Assembly (NCBI GenBank): GCA_016178435.1
Contig: JACOTK010000245.1
Coordinates: 1-7,424 of the forward strand
Origin: Actinomycetota bacterium
Lineage (GTDB): Bacteria > Actinomycetota > Acidimicrobiia > Acidimicrobiales > CADCSY01
Direction: 5' to 3'
DNA: 7,424 nt
Both the position numbers and the translations under genes were made by a program. Numbering within the stretch: the stretch's first letter is position 1; every line of letters begins with the position of its first letter. Positions 1-5,855 of the stretch are shown here, piece by piece. The notes under the pieces are model-generated. The model had not been told where the DNA came from, did not search any database, and saw nothing but the letters and a program-made list of their open reading frames with translations.

Positions 1-1
1 G

Positions 2-145
2 AAGGCTGTGCCCACCAGGACGGCTGTGCCCACCAGGAAGGCTGTGCCCACCAGGAAGGCTGTGCCCACCAGGAAGGCTGTGCCCACCAGGAAGGCTGTG
101 CCCACCAGGAAGGCCGCTCCCGTCCGAAAGGAGGCTGCGCCGCCA
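2..145 (+). repeat. 18-bp tandem array encoding KAVPTR, running off the left edge
   Basis: The unit AAGGCTGTGCCCACCAGG occurs in six consecutive copies at 2-19, 20-37, 38-55, 56-73, 74-91 and 92-109. Five copies are identical and the copy at 20-37 has one change (acg for aag, Lys to Thr). Two decayed units follow at 110-127 and 128-145. The period is a multiple of three, so the array encodes a six-residue peptide repeat. There are no spacers, which rules out a CRISPR. The array may continue upstream of the window, so its copy number is unknown. Confidence 0.95.
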
Positions 146-595
146 CGTTATGCGCCGCCACGTTATGCGCCGCCTCCGGCTGCTGGTCCGGCGCCGTCTC
201 GCCCTACAGGCCTGGCTGTTCCCGCTGCTCGACGTGGTGGCGTATCCCCGCGATCTCGACCGGCGGGTATCGAGCCCGCAGGGCGGGTCCGCACATCCGA
301 AGCTCGTCCCGCCGCCCCGGTCGCTCGTGGCCCTGCCGGAGCGCCCGTTTCGAGGCAGACCTCTCCTGACATCACCCGACCTGCGCCACGGCGGCGTCAA
401 CCCCAACCACCCACAGCGCGACGAGCGAGCGCCGTCGACATCACGGCACGGGCACAACAGGGACAGGAAGCGCAGGCCTTACGGGCTCGTCCCGTCATCC
501 GGGCGGAGCGGGCCGGCGCCACCGGACCTGTTGACGATGCTCCCCAGCAGGGAACGAGGCGCAGGACCGCGCCGCTGTCAGTCCGACATCGCTGA
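2..595 (+). CDS. C-terminal part of an unrecognised Pro/Ala/Arg/Lys-rich disordered protein (5' end outside window)
   Basis: The frame is open from the first bases to a TGA at 593-595, so the true start lies upstream; the in-frame GTG at 8 is only a repeat codon. The visible part begins with six KAVPTR-type repeats, continues with APPRY repeats and ends in about 140 residues dominated by Pro, Ala, Arg and Gln. There is no hydrophobic segment, Cys pair or known motif, so this is probably a basic, disordered C-terminal tail of a larger protein. I do not recognise the family and assign no function. Codon use differs from the genes that follow: third-position A/T is clearly more frequent, and a rare TTA leucine codon sits at 479-481. 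That fits either a fast-evolving low-complexity tail or weaker coding support. A second frame (150-674) is also open, but the repeats stay in phase with the frame chosen here. The stop lies 9 bases before queG, whose ribosome-binding site overlaps it. Confidence 0.6.
   Translation, partial: KAVPTRTAVPTRKAVPTRKAVPTRKAVPTRKAVPTRKAAPVRKEAAPPRYAPPRYAPPPAAGPAPSRPTGLAVPAARRGGVSPRSRPAGIEPAGRVRTSEARPAAPVARGPAGAPVSRQTSPDITRPAPRRRQPQPPTARRASAVDITARAQQGQEAQALRARPVIRAERAGATGPVDDAPQQGTRRRTAPLSVRHR
136..174 (+). repeat. 15-bp tandem repeat encoding APPRY
   Basis: The unit TGCGCCGCCACGTTA occurs at 136-150 and 151-165 with a partial third copy at 166-174. It directly follows the decayed end of the 18-bp array and stays in the same frame, giving the peptide APPRYAPPRYAPPP. 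It is a separate repeat family from the KAVPTR array. Confidence 0.9.
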
Positions 596-597
596 GG
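594..597 (+). promoter_or_regulatory. Shine-Dalgarno GAGG for queG, overlapping the upstream stop codon
   Basis: GAGG at 594-597 shares two bases with the TGA stop at 593-595 and lies 7 bases before the GTG at 605. It fixes that GTG as the queG start and suggests that queG translation is coupled to termination of the upstream gene. Confidence 0.65.
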
Positions 598-604
598 CCG
601 GCTC

Positions 605-1837
605 GTGCGATCGCATTCCGGGGCGCACCCGGACTCGGCTTCTGCCGAATTGTTCGATGAGTTGCGAGCCATAGGGCTGCGTCACGGTCTCGACGCGCTC
701 GGCGTGGCGTCTGTAGATCCCTTCGTCTCGACACGCCAAGATCTTGAATCCCGCGCCGAAGCGGGCCTCCAGGCGACGATGCACTTCACCTATGGCAACC
801 CCGAACGAGCGACGACGCCGACGATGGCGTTGTCCGGCGCTCGGAGCCTTGTGGTTGCCGCCCGCTCCTATCGCGATGTCGACCCGCCACTCCCCGTGGG
901 TCCTGCGGGTCAAGTGGCCCGATACGTCCGGCGGGACGACTACGGGGAGCTTCGTGCCGCCCTGAGCGCCATTGCGCACCATCTGAAGGCCGGCGGTTGG
1001 CGCGCCCGCGTGCTCTGCGATGACAACGGGCTGGTCGATCGGGAGGCCGCCTACCGTGCCGGGCTGGGGTGGTACGGCAAGAATGCCAATCTCCTGATGG
1101 AGGGGAAAGGGTCGTGGTTCGTGCTCGGATCGGTGGTGACCGACGCCGATCTTCCGCCGGCGAAGGCTCGCGTGGGCGATGGATGCGCTTCGTGCACACG
1201 CTGCCTCGACAGCTGCCCAACGGGAGCGATCGTTGCCCCCGGCGTGGTCGATGCGCGTCGTTGCCTTGCCTGGCTGCTGCAGGCTGAGGGTGTCTTTCCG
1301 GTGCAATGGCGCGAAGCGCTCGGCGGGCGCATCTACGGCTGTGACGACTGTCAGGAGGTGTGTCCGGTGAACAGGCGTTCCGAGCGCGCGGACACGGCGC
1401 ACCCGGATACGGCGCACCCGGACACGGCGCACCCGGACACGGCGCACGAGGAAGGAGCCTTCGTGGACCTCGTGGCGATGTTGGAAGCGTCCGATGACGA
1501 GCTCGTGCGGCGTCACGGTCGTTGGTACATTCCCAAGCGACAGGCCCGTTTTCTTCGACGGAACGCCCTCGTGGCGCTCGGCAACGTCGGCGACGGGAGC
1601 GACCCTCGGGTGAGCCGGGCGCTGTCGACGGCGCTGGGACATGGAGATGCCCTGGTGCGCGGCCACGCCGTATGGGCGGCCGCCCGTCTGGGTCGTCGTG
1701 ACCTCGTCGATCGTCTCCTGGTGGACGAGCACGACCCCCTCGTGATCGAGGAGCTCGCGCTCGTCTCGTTGCAGGTGGGCGATGGGCGAAAGGGCGACCC
1801 GCAGGTGGGCGACGGGCGAACGGGACATCGTCGGTGA
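605..1837 (+). CDS. queG: Epoxyqueuosine reductase QueG
   Basis: QueG carries out the last step of queuosine synthesis, reducing epoxyqueuosine to queuosine at the wobble base of GUN-anticodon tRNAs. It is a cytosolic cobalamin and iron-sulfur enzyme. The 410-residue protein has the expected order. The N-terminal DUF1730 region contains the family segment with C138-D139-D140 followed by AGLGWYGKN. Next come the two-cluster ferredoxin cysteines C194, C197, C200 and C204 (followed by Pro), then C220, C246, C249 and C253 (followed by Pro). These eight cysteines suit two [4Fe-4S] clusters. A HEAT-like tail at about 325-389 begins RRNALVALGN. The GTG start has a GAGG site 7 bases upstream. Two oddities are a DTAHP repeat block at residues 263-282, in the linker after the second cluster, and a duplicated ten-residue tail at 390-409. 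The 3' end overlaps the next start as GTGA, which suggests one operon, although the two functions are unrelated. Confidence 0.95.
   Translation: MRSHSGAHPDSASAELFDELRAIGLRHGLDALGVASVDPFVSTRQDLESRAEAGLQATMHFTYGNPERATTPTMALSGARSLVVAARSYRDVDPPLPVGPAGQVARYVRRDDYGELRAALSAIAHHLKAGGWRARVLCDDNGLVDREAAYRAGLGWYGKNANLLMEGKGSWFVLGSVVTDADLPPAKARVGDGCASCTRCLDSCPTGAIVAPGVVDARRCLAWLLQAEGVFPVQWREALGGRIYGCDDCQEVCPVNRRSERADTAHPDTAHPDTAHPDTAHEEGAFVDLVAMLEASDDELVRRHGRWYIPKRQARFLRRNALVALGNVGDGSDPRVSRALSTALGHGDALVRGHAVWAAARLGRRDLVDRLLVDEHDPLVIEELALVSLQVGDGRKGDPQVGDGRTGHRR
1391..1450 (+). repeat. 15-bp tandem repeat inside queG encoding DTAHP
   Basis: Four units of GACACGGCGCACCCG lie at 1391-1405, 1406-1420 (one silent change, GAT for GAC), 1421-1435 and 1436-1450 (last codon GAG for CCG). 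They encode four copies of DTAHP/E at QueG residues 263-282, in the linker between the second iron-sulfur motif and the HEAT-like domain, where insertion should be tolerated. Confidence 0.95.
1772..1831 (+). repeat. 30-bp direct duplication at the 3' end of queG
   Basis: The segment 1772-1801 is repeated with a few changes at 1802-1831. Both copies begin CAGGTGGGCGA and share GGGCGAA. They encode QVGDGRKGDP and QVGDGRTGHR, nearly the whole QueG tail after the HEAT-like region. The second copy ends 2 bases before the start codon of the next gene. Confidence 0.9.
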
Positions 1838-2943
1838 CCCATCTCCTGGTGACCAATGACTTCCCCCCCAAGCTTGGGGGCATCCAGTCGTACCTGTGGG
1901 AGCTGTGGCGGCGACTGCCCGCCGACGAGTTCGTGGTGTTGACGACCCCGTACGATGGCGACCGGGCGTTCGACGCCCAACAGCCCTTCCGGGTCGAGCG
2001 CACGTCGCAGCGGGTTCTCCTGCCCACCCCGTCGCTGGTGCGCCGGATCGACTCGCTTGCGCACGAGATCGGTGCGACGTCGGTCGTGCTCGATCCGGCA
2101 CTGCCTCTCGGGCTGCTCGGCCCTCGGCTCGGGTTGCCCTATCTGCTGGTGCTCCACGGCGCCGAGGTGACGCTCCCCGGCCGGCTCCCCGGGTCGCGCA
2201 GCCGGCTCGGTCACGTCCTGCGAGGCGCCTCCTCCATCATCGCCGCCGGGGGTTACCCGGAGGCGGAGGCCATTCGCGCTGCCCGCCGGGCGCTTCCCGT
2301 CACCCAGGTTCCGCCCGGCGTGGACACCGCGTGGTTCCGTCCCCTCGACGCGTCCGCCAGGATCGAGGCCCGCCGGCGCCTCGGTTTGCCGGTGGAGGGT
2401 CGTCTGGTGGTGAGCGTCAGTCGATTGGTGCCCCGCAAGGGCATGGACGTGCTGATCAAGGCAGCGGGTCGACTCCGGATGACCCGACCCGACCTGAACG
2501 TGGTGATCGCAGGCGAGGGCCGTGACCGCCGTCGTCTGGAGCGCCTCATCGATCGGACGGGGGCCCCCGTGCGCCTGTTGGGTCGGGTTGGGTTCGAGGA
2601 TCTCCCCGACCTGTACGCGTGTGGCGACGTGTTCACCATGCTCTGTCGCGACCGCTGGTTCGGACTCGAACAGGAGGGCTTCGGCATCGTGTTTCTCGAG
2701 GCGGCCGCGGCGGGGACGCCGAGCCTCGCGGGATGCAGCGGTGGCGCCCACGAGGCCGTTGCCGACGGGACGACCGGGCTGCTCGCGACGGACCCACGCG
2801 ATGTGGATGCGATCGTCGATTCCCTTGGAGCGCTCCTGGACGATCCCGCACGCTGCGGACGGTATGGCGAGGCCGCTCGCGCTCGGGCCGAGGCCGAATT
2901 TTCCTACGACATCCTGGCTGAGCGCCTGCGGAAGGTGATCTGA
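1834..2943 (+). CDS. pimB: GT4 glycosyltransferase, probable phosphatidylinositol mannosyltransferase PimB
   Basis: In actinobacteria PimB (PimB') adds the second mannose, from GDP-mannose, to phosphatidylinositol monomannoside at the cytoplasmic face of the membrane, starting the PIM/lipomannan lipids. The 369 residues form a GT-B fold of family GT4. The N-terminal LVTNDFPPKLGGIQSYL segment (residues 5-21) is close to the opening of known PimB proteins as I remember them. An LHGAEV segment (H108) follows in the acceptor half. The donor half has SRLVPRKG with R197 and K202, and an E-x7-E motif at E281 and E289 within EGFGIVFLE; these bind the nucleotide-sugar phosphates and sugar. There is no signal peptide or membrane helix, as expected for a peripheral enzyme. 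The GTG start overlaps the queG stop by four bases and has only a weak upstream GGGA, so translational coupling is likely. Another GT4 mannosyl- or glucosyltransferase specificity is possible. Confidence 0.82.
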   Translation: MTHLLVTNDFPPKLGGIQSYLWELWRRLPADEFVVLTTPYDGDRAFDAQQPFRVERTSQRVLLPTPSLVRRIDSLAHEIGATSVVLDPALPLGLLGPRLGLPYLLVLHGAEVTLPGRLPGSRSRLGHVLRGASSIIAAGGYPEAEAIRAARRALPVTQVPPGVDTAWFRPLDASARIEARRRLGLPVEGRLVVSVSRLVPRKGMDVLIKAAGRLRMTRPDLNVVIAGEGRDRRRLERLIDRTGAPVRLLGRVGFEDLPDLYACGDVFTMLCRDRWFGLEQEGFGIVFLEAAAAGTPSLAGCSGGAHEAVADGTTGLLATDPRDVDAIVDSLGALLDDPARCGRYGEAARARAEAEFSYDILAERLRKVI

Positions 2944-3055
2944 TCGGCCCTCGTGTCCGGCTTGATCGGTCCCGCTGCGGCGATCGACCGTGCGCGGTTC
3001 CGGGAAGTACCTGTGGAGATTTTCGGACGGTCCATCGCGGGAGGGGCCGGGGTCA

Positions 3056-3064
3056 TGTCAGAAT
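3056..3064 (+). promoter_or_regulatory. Possible extended -10 promoter for the SRPBCC gene
   Basis: TGTCAGAAT at 3056-3064 reads as TGn followed by CAGAAT, four of six matches to TATAAT, in the only sizeable intergenic gap of the central region. Initiation about 7 bases downstream would give a short leader of roughly 30 bases that contains the GGAG site used by the start at 3102. No -35 box is recognisable. Confidence 0.3.
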
Positions 3065-3101
3065 GCAGGGTGCTGTCCGTGAACGGCTGCGGAGAACGGA
3101 G

Positions 3102-3563
3102 ATGGTGATGATCGAAGAGGCAACGGAACAGGTGGCTGTCGGTGCGACGCCGGAGGCCTGCTTCAACGTCGTTGTCGATTTCGAGCGTTACCCCGAATGG
3201 GCTCTTGACGTGAAGCGTGCCGAGGTTCTCGAGCGTGACGAGCAGGGGAGGGGCGTACAGGTTTCCTTCCAGGCAGCGGCGATGGGTCACAGCGCTCACT
3301 ATGTGCTTGCCTACGACTACTCCCAGGCCCCTTCCCGCCTCGTGTGGACCCTGAAGGCGGGCGACATCGTGCGCCGGCTCGACGGCGAGTACCGCTTCGA
3401 CGCCGGGGCCCAACCGGGTACAACCGAGGTGACCTACCGCCTTGCCATCGAGCTGGCGGTTCCGCTGCCGGGTTTCCTCAAGCGTCGCGCCGAGGGAAAG
3501 ATCGTCACCACCGCTCTCGATGAGCTGAAGCGACGGTGCGAAGAGGTCGGCCTTGCCGACTGA
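3102..3563 (+). CDS. SRPBCC (START/polyketide cyclase-like) family protein
   Basis: This is a small soluble helix-grip protein of the SRPBCC/COQ10-like type, a fold that binds hydrophobic ligands in a deep cavity; the ligand cannot be read from sequence. From the ATG at 3102 it is 153 residues, normal for a single domain. It has an N-terminal ATPEACFNVVVDFERYPEW segment typical of the cyclase/dehydrase group, then alternating beta strands, a VTYRLAIELAVPLPGF strand-and-loop, and a long amphipathic C-terminal helix ending KRRCEEVGLAD. I chose 3102 because GGAG at 3091-3094 lies 7 bases upstream; the in-frame ATG at 3108 (GGAG at 3098-3101) is almost as good. The in-frame ATG at 3063 has no well-placed ribosome-binding site. 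The gene heads a tight run with the small protein, the eRF1-like protein and the glucokinase. SRPBCC genes also lie near pimB in other actinobacteria (from memory), so a lipid-related role is conceivable but unproven. Confidence 0.85.
   Translation: MVMIEEATEQVAVGATPEACFNVVVDFERYPEWALDVKRAEVLERDEQGRGVQVSFQAAAMGHSAHYVLAYDYSQAPSRLVWTLKAGDIVRRLDGEYRFDAGAQPGTTEVTYRLAIELAVPLPGFLKRRAEGKIVTTALDELKRRCEEVGLAD
3542..3546 (+). promoter_or_regulatory. Shine-Dalgarno AGAGG that decides a TTG start
   Basis: AGAGG at 3542-3546 lies inside the 3' end of the SRPBCC gene, 6 bases before the TTG at 3553. The next in-frame starts (the GTG in the Ala-rich helix and the ATG of SMIAAA) would cut into the helical core and have no comparable site, so the TTG start is favoured. 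Confidence 0.6.
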
Positions 3564-3750
3564 TCCGAGCCAACCGAACGGTCGGGCCGAACCCGTTGCA
3601 GCGGCGGTGGCCCACCTGCACTCCGCAACGCGTTCGATGATTGCCGCCGCACGCGCCTTTCTTGATGCGGCGGAGGCCCTGGTCGAGACCCCCGGCATCT
3701 TTGCCACCGAATCTGCACCACAGCGGGATCGAGACGAGGAGGATTCATGA
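3553..3750 (+). CDS. Small helical protein of unknown function, TTG start
   Basis: This 65-residue protein is not one I can assign to a named family. It has a polar N-terminus (PTDPSQPNGRAEP), then an Ala-rich amphipathic helical stretch at about residues 13-47 with repeated hydrophobic spacing (AVAHLHSATRSMIAAARAFL and DAAEALVET), and a charged tail ending RDRDEEDS. It has no signal peptide, no true membrane helix and no Cys. It overlaps the SRPBCC gene by 11 bases in another frame, and its own TGA overlaps the ATG of the eRF1-like gene as ATGA, so it is almost certainly co-translated with both. That placement suggests a small partner or regulator of a neighbour. Evidence that it is real: a well-placed ribosome-binding site, high third-position GC and the exact overlaps at both ends. 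Confidence 0.72.
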   Translation: MPTDPSQPNGRAEPVAAAVAHLHSATRSMIAAARAFLDAAEALVETPGIFATESAPQRDRDEEDS

Positions 3751-4862
3751 CCGCGATCACCCAGGATGACCTTCGTGCGCTGGCCGCCTTTCAGGGCGAT
3801 GGCCACCCCGTGACATCCTGTTACCTCGACGTTGACGGAAGTCGCCTCACCAGGCGCCGCGACGTGGCCGATCAACTCGCACGTCTCTTGCGTGAGGGCC
3901 GGGCAAAGGCGGACGGGCGAGGCTCGGTGATCGAGGACCTGCGCTTGATCGAGGAATATGTGAAGGGCGGCATCGATCGCTCCCGAACGCGGGGTCTCGC
4001 CTTCTTCTCGAGCTCCGCGACCCAATTTTGGCAGGTCGTCGAGCTGCCGGTTCCGGTGCAGAATCAGCTCGTCGTCAACCAGTCGCCGGCGATTCGCCAA
4101 CTCGAGGCGATCCTCGACGAGTACGAGCCGTTCGCCGTGTTGCTGGCCGATCGTCAATATGCCCGGCTCGTGGTGTTCGATCTCGGGGAAATCGTCGAGG
4201 TGCGGGAGTTGTTCGAACAACTTCCCCGCGGTGACGACGTCATGCGCGGTCTCGATCACGGACGGGTCCGGGATCACGTCGACGAGCTTGGGCACCAGCA
4301 TCTCCGTCACGCAGCGAAGGTTGCCTTCGATGTCCTGCGGGATCGATCGTTCGGTCGGATCATCATTGCGGCGACCGACGACGTGGCCTCCGAGCTCGAG
4401 CCGCTGCTGCATCCCTACCTGAGGGAGAGGCTCGAAGCGCGCTGCGCCCTGCCGGTGAACGCGTCGCTCGACGAGATTCGCTCCGCCGCTCTGGTCGTCG
4501 AGGCTGCGGTCGAGCGCCGCAAGGAGCGCGAGTTGGTGGACCGGCTTCGTGAGGCGGCGGGGTCGGGCAATCGCGGTGTCGCAGGTCTGGTGCCCACCCT
4601 CGACGCGCTCGCCCAGCGGCGTGTCGACACGCTGTTGATCTCCGACAACTTCACCGTGGCCGGTTGGCGCTGCAGCTCATGCCGGATGGTCGCAGCGGTC
4701 GGTCGTACGTGTGTGCTGTGCGAGGCCGAGATGCATCAGGTCGACGATGTCGTCGAGGAGGCGATCGAGGAGGCACAGCTCCAGTCCTGTCGGGTCGAGA
4801 TCTGTGCCGAGAATGCCGATCTCGATGTGCTCGGCGGCATCGGCGCACTGCTGCGTTACTGA
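3747..4862 (+). CDS. Bacterial eRF1-like protein (baeRF type) with C-terminal zinc ribbon, GGQ loop lost
   Basis: The 371 residues resemble the bacterial relatives of archaeal/eukaryotic release factor 1 (baeRF, probably family 10), proteins linked to ribosome-bound peptidyl-tRNA or stalled ribosomes; the function of this branch is not established. The N-terminal domain, to about 130, opens DDLRALAAFQGDGHPVTSCYLDVDG. A middle RNase H-like domain at about 130-255 (FAVLLADRQYARLVVFDLGEIVEV) is followed by an L7Ae-like C-terminal domain from about 256. That domain carries a zinc ribbon with C309-x2-C312-x9-C322-x2-C325 and ends GGIGALLRY. The loop where eRF1 carries catalytic GGQ (about residues 160-177) instead reads GDDVMRGLDHGRVRDH, with no GGQ, so hydrolysis by the classical route is unlikely. 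The ATG has AGGAGG at 3737-3742 and overlaps the upstream stop as ATGA. It is soluble and lies 6 bases before the glucokinase gene. Confidence 0.8.
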   Translation: MTAITQDDLRALAAFQGDGHPVTSCYLDVDGSRLTRRRDVADQLARLLREGRAKADGRGSVIEDLRLIEEYVKGGIDRSRTRGLAFFSSSATQFWQVVELPVPVQNQLVVNQSPAIRQLEAILDEYEPFAVLLADRQYARLVVFDLGEIVEVRELFEQLPRGDDVMRGLDHGRVRDHVDELGHQHLRHAAKVAFDVLRDRSFGRIIIAATDDVASELEPLLHPYLRERLEARCALPVNASLDEIRSAALVVEAAVERRKERELVDRLREAAGSGNRGVAGLVPTLDALAQRRVDTLLISDNFTVAGWRCSSCRMVAAVGRTCVLCEAEMHQVDDVVEEAIEEAQLQSCRVEICAENADLDVLGGIGALLRY

Positions 4863-4868
4863 GGTCGC

Positions 4869-5846
4869 ATGCTTGTCGGCCTGGACGTGGGGGGCACGAA
4901 GATCCTGGGCGTTGCCCTCGGCGAGAACCGAGAGGTGATCGCTCTGCAACGGCGGGACACGCCGGCGCAGGCCGGCGACGCGGATGCACTCGTGGCCACC
5001 ATGGCCGAGGTGGTCGAGTCGCTGCGTGACGACATCGGCCGAACGGCATCACGGTCACCGGCCGTCGGCGTCGGCCTGCCCGGCCTGGTCGATCGCTCGG
5101 GACGCCTGCAGTTCGCCCCCAACCTGGCGGGGCTCCGTGACGCCGACCTCGGTCCCAGACTCGGAGCGGCAACGGGCGCCGCTGCGGTGCGAGTCGACAA
5201 CGACGCCACGTGCGCCATGAGAGCAGAGTACGCCCTGGGCGCAGCCGTCGGCGCCGACCACGCCATCCTCGTCACCATGGGAACGGGTATCGGCGGGGGA
5301 CTGGTGCTCGATGGCAGGGTCATGCGTGGCGCCTGGGGCTTTGCCGGCGAGGTCGGCCACATGGTCATCGATGCAGATGGCATCGACTGTGTCTGCGGAC
5401 GCCGTGGCTGCTGGGAGCAATATGCGTCGGGCAACGCGCTGGGACGCATGGGACGCGAGACGGCCGAGCAGGGACTCGGTGCGTCCTGGGTCGCACTTGC
5501 CGGGGGTTCGATCACCGATGTCCGCGGCGAGCACGTGACCGCCGCAGCGACCGGCGGCGACCCGGCGGCGCGCGCCCTGGTGGAGCGCTTTGCCGACTGG
5601 TTTGCGATCGGGCTTGCCAATCTGGTCGACATTCTCGACGTGGAGCGCTGCGTGCTCGGTGGGGGTTTGGTGGCAGCGGGCGACACCTTGCTCGAACCGA
5701 TTCGAAGCTCGTTCGCCATCCGATTGTTGGCGGCGAGCCACCGGCCCGAGGTTGCGATCGTGCCCGCTCAACTCGGCGACCGGGCAGGGGCCATCGGCGC
5801 TGCGCTCCTGGCGGCCGAGGCTCCTGCGCCAACACCGGGCTTGTAG
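4869..5846 (+). CDS. glk: ROK family glucokinase
   Basis: This enzyme probably phosphorylates glucose to glucose 6-phosphate with ATP in the cytosol, feeding glycolysis and related pathways. The 325 residues match the usual ROK glucokinase length of about 310-325. The N-terminal phosphate-binding motif LDVGGTKILG lies at residues 5-14. The catalytic base is expected at D112 in VDNDAT. The nucleotide-binding GTGIGGGLVLDG comes next, and the sugar and zinc site includes E161, H164, the cysteines C174, C176 and C181 (in CVCGRRGC) and E183, the complete ROK zinc signature. A late LGGGL motif also fits. ROK members without a DNA-binding N-terminus, like this one, are kinases rather than repressors. 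Glucose is inferred from the actinobacterial GlkA-like pattern; N-acetylglucosamine or another hexose remains possible. The ATG has GAGG at 4861-4864 overlapping the upstream TGA, so it is likely coupled to the eRF1-like gene. Confidence 0.92.
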   Translation: MLVGLDVGGTKILGVALGENREVIALQRRDTPAQAGDADALVATMAEVVESLRDDIGRTASRSPAVGVGLPGLVDRSGRLQFAPNLAGLRDADLGPRLGAATGAAAVRVDNDATCAMRAEYALGAAVGADHAILVTMGTGIGGGLVLDGRVMRGAWGFAGEVGHMVIDADGIDCVCGRRGCWEQYASGNALGRMGRETAEQGLGASWVALAGGSITDVRGEHVTAAATGGDPAARALVERFADWFAIGLANLVDILDVERCVLGGGLVAAGDTLLEPIRSSFAIRLLAASHRPEVAIVPAQLGDRAGAIGAALLAAEAPAPTPGL

Positions 5847-5849
5847 CAT
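5844..5849 (+). promoter_or_regulatory. Probable leaderless promoter -10 (TAGCAT) for the alaC-type gene
   Basis: TAGCAT (TAnnnT) overlaps the TAG stop of the glucokinase gene and ends 6 bases before the ATG at 5856, so transcription would begin at or next to the start codon. No Shine-Dalgarno precedes this ATG, unlike the genes upstream, which agrees with a leaderless mRNA as is common in actinobacteria. No -35 box is recognisable. Confidence 0.5.
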
Positions 5850-5855
5850 CGGCTG

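Noticed and set aside
2..109. Direct repeats resembling a CRISPR array
   Set aside because: The units are contiguous with no unique spacers, are 18 bp long and stay in a coding frame, so this is a coding minisatellite.
150..674. Alternative + strand frame of 174 codons overlapping the left-edge gene and the queG start
   Set aside because: It runs into queG out of frame, lacks any motif, and does not follow the repeat phase. The frame ending at 595 has a ribosome-binding arrangement that fits queG.
578..2101. Long open frame on the minus strand (507 codons), and similar ones at 1513-2751, 2904-4412 and 5055-6749
   Set aside because: They lie opposite queG, pimB, the eRF1-like gene, glk and alaC, all with clear family motifs on the + strand. 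They contain no recognisable domains, and high third-position GC readily leaves antisense frames open. The VRVRR repeats in the first are only the complement of the DTAHP repeat.
2944..3010. Inverted-repeat bits in the spacer after the pimB-like gene (for example GACCG-TGCG-CGGTT) as a terminator
   Set aside because: The stems are 4-5 bp with imperfect pairing and no T-run follows. In DNA this GC-rich such short stems are expected by chance.
3063..3101. Upstream in-frame ATG at 3063 as the SRPBCC start
   Set aside because: It has no Shine-Dalgarno at a useful distance and would add a 13-residue extension not typical of the fold, whereas 3102 and 3108 both have GGAG correctly placed.
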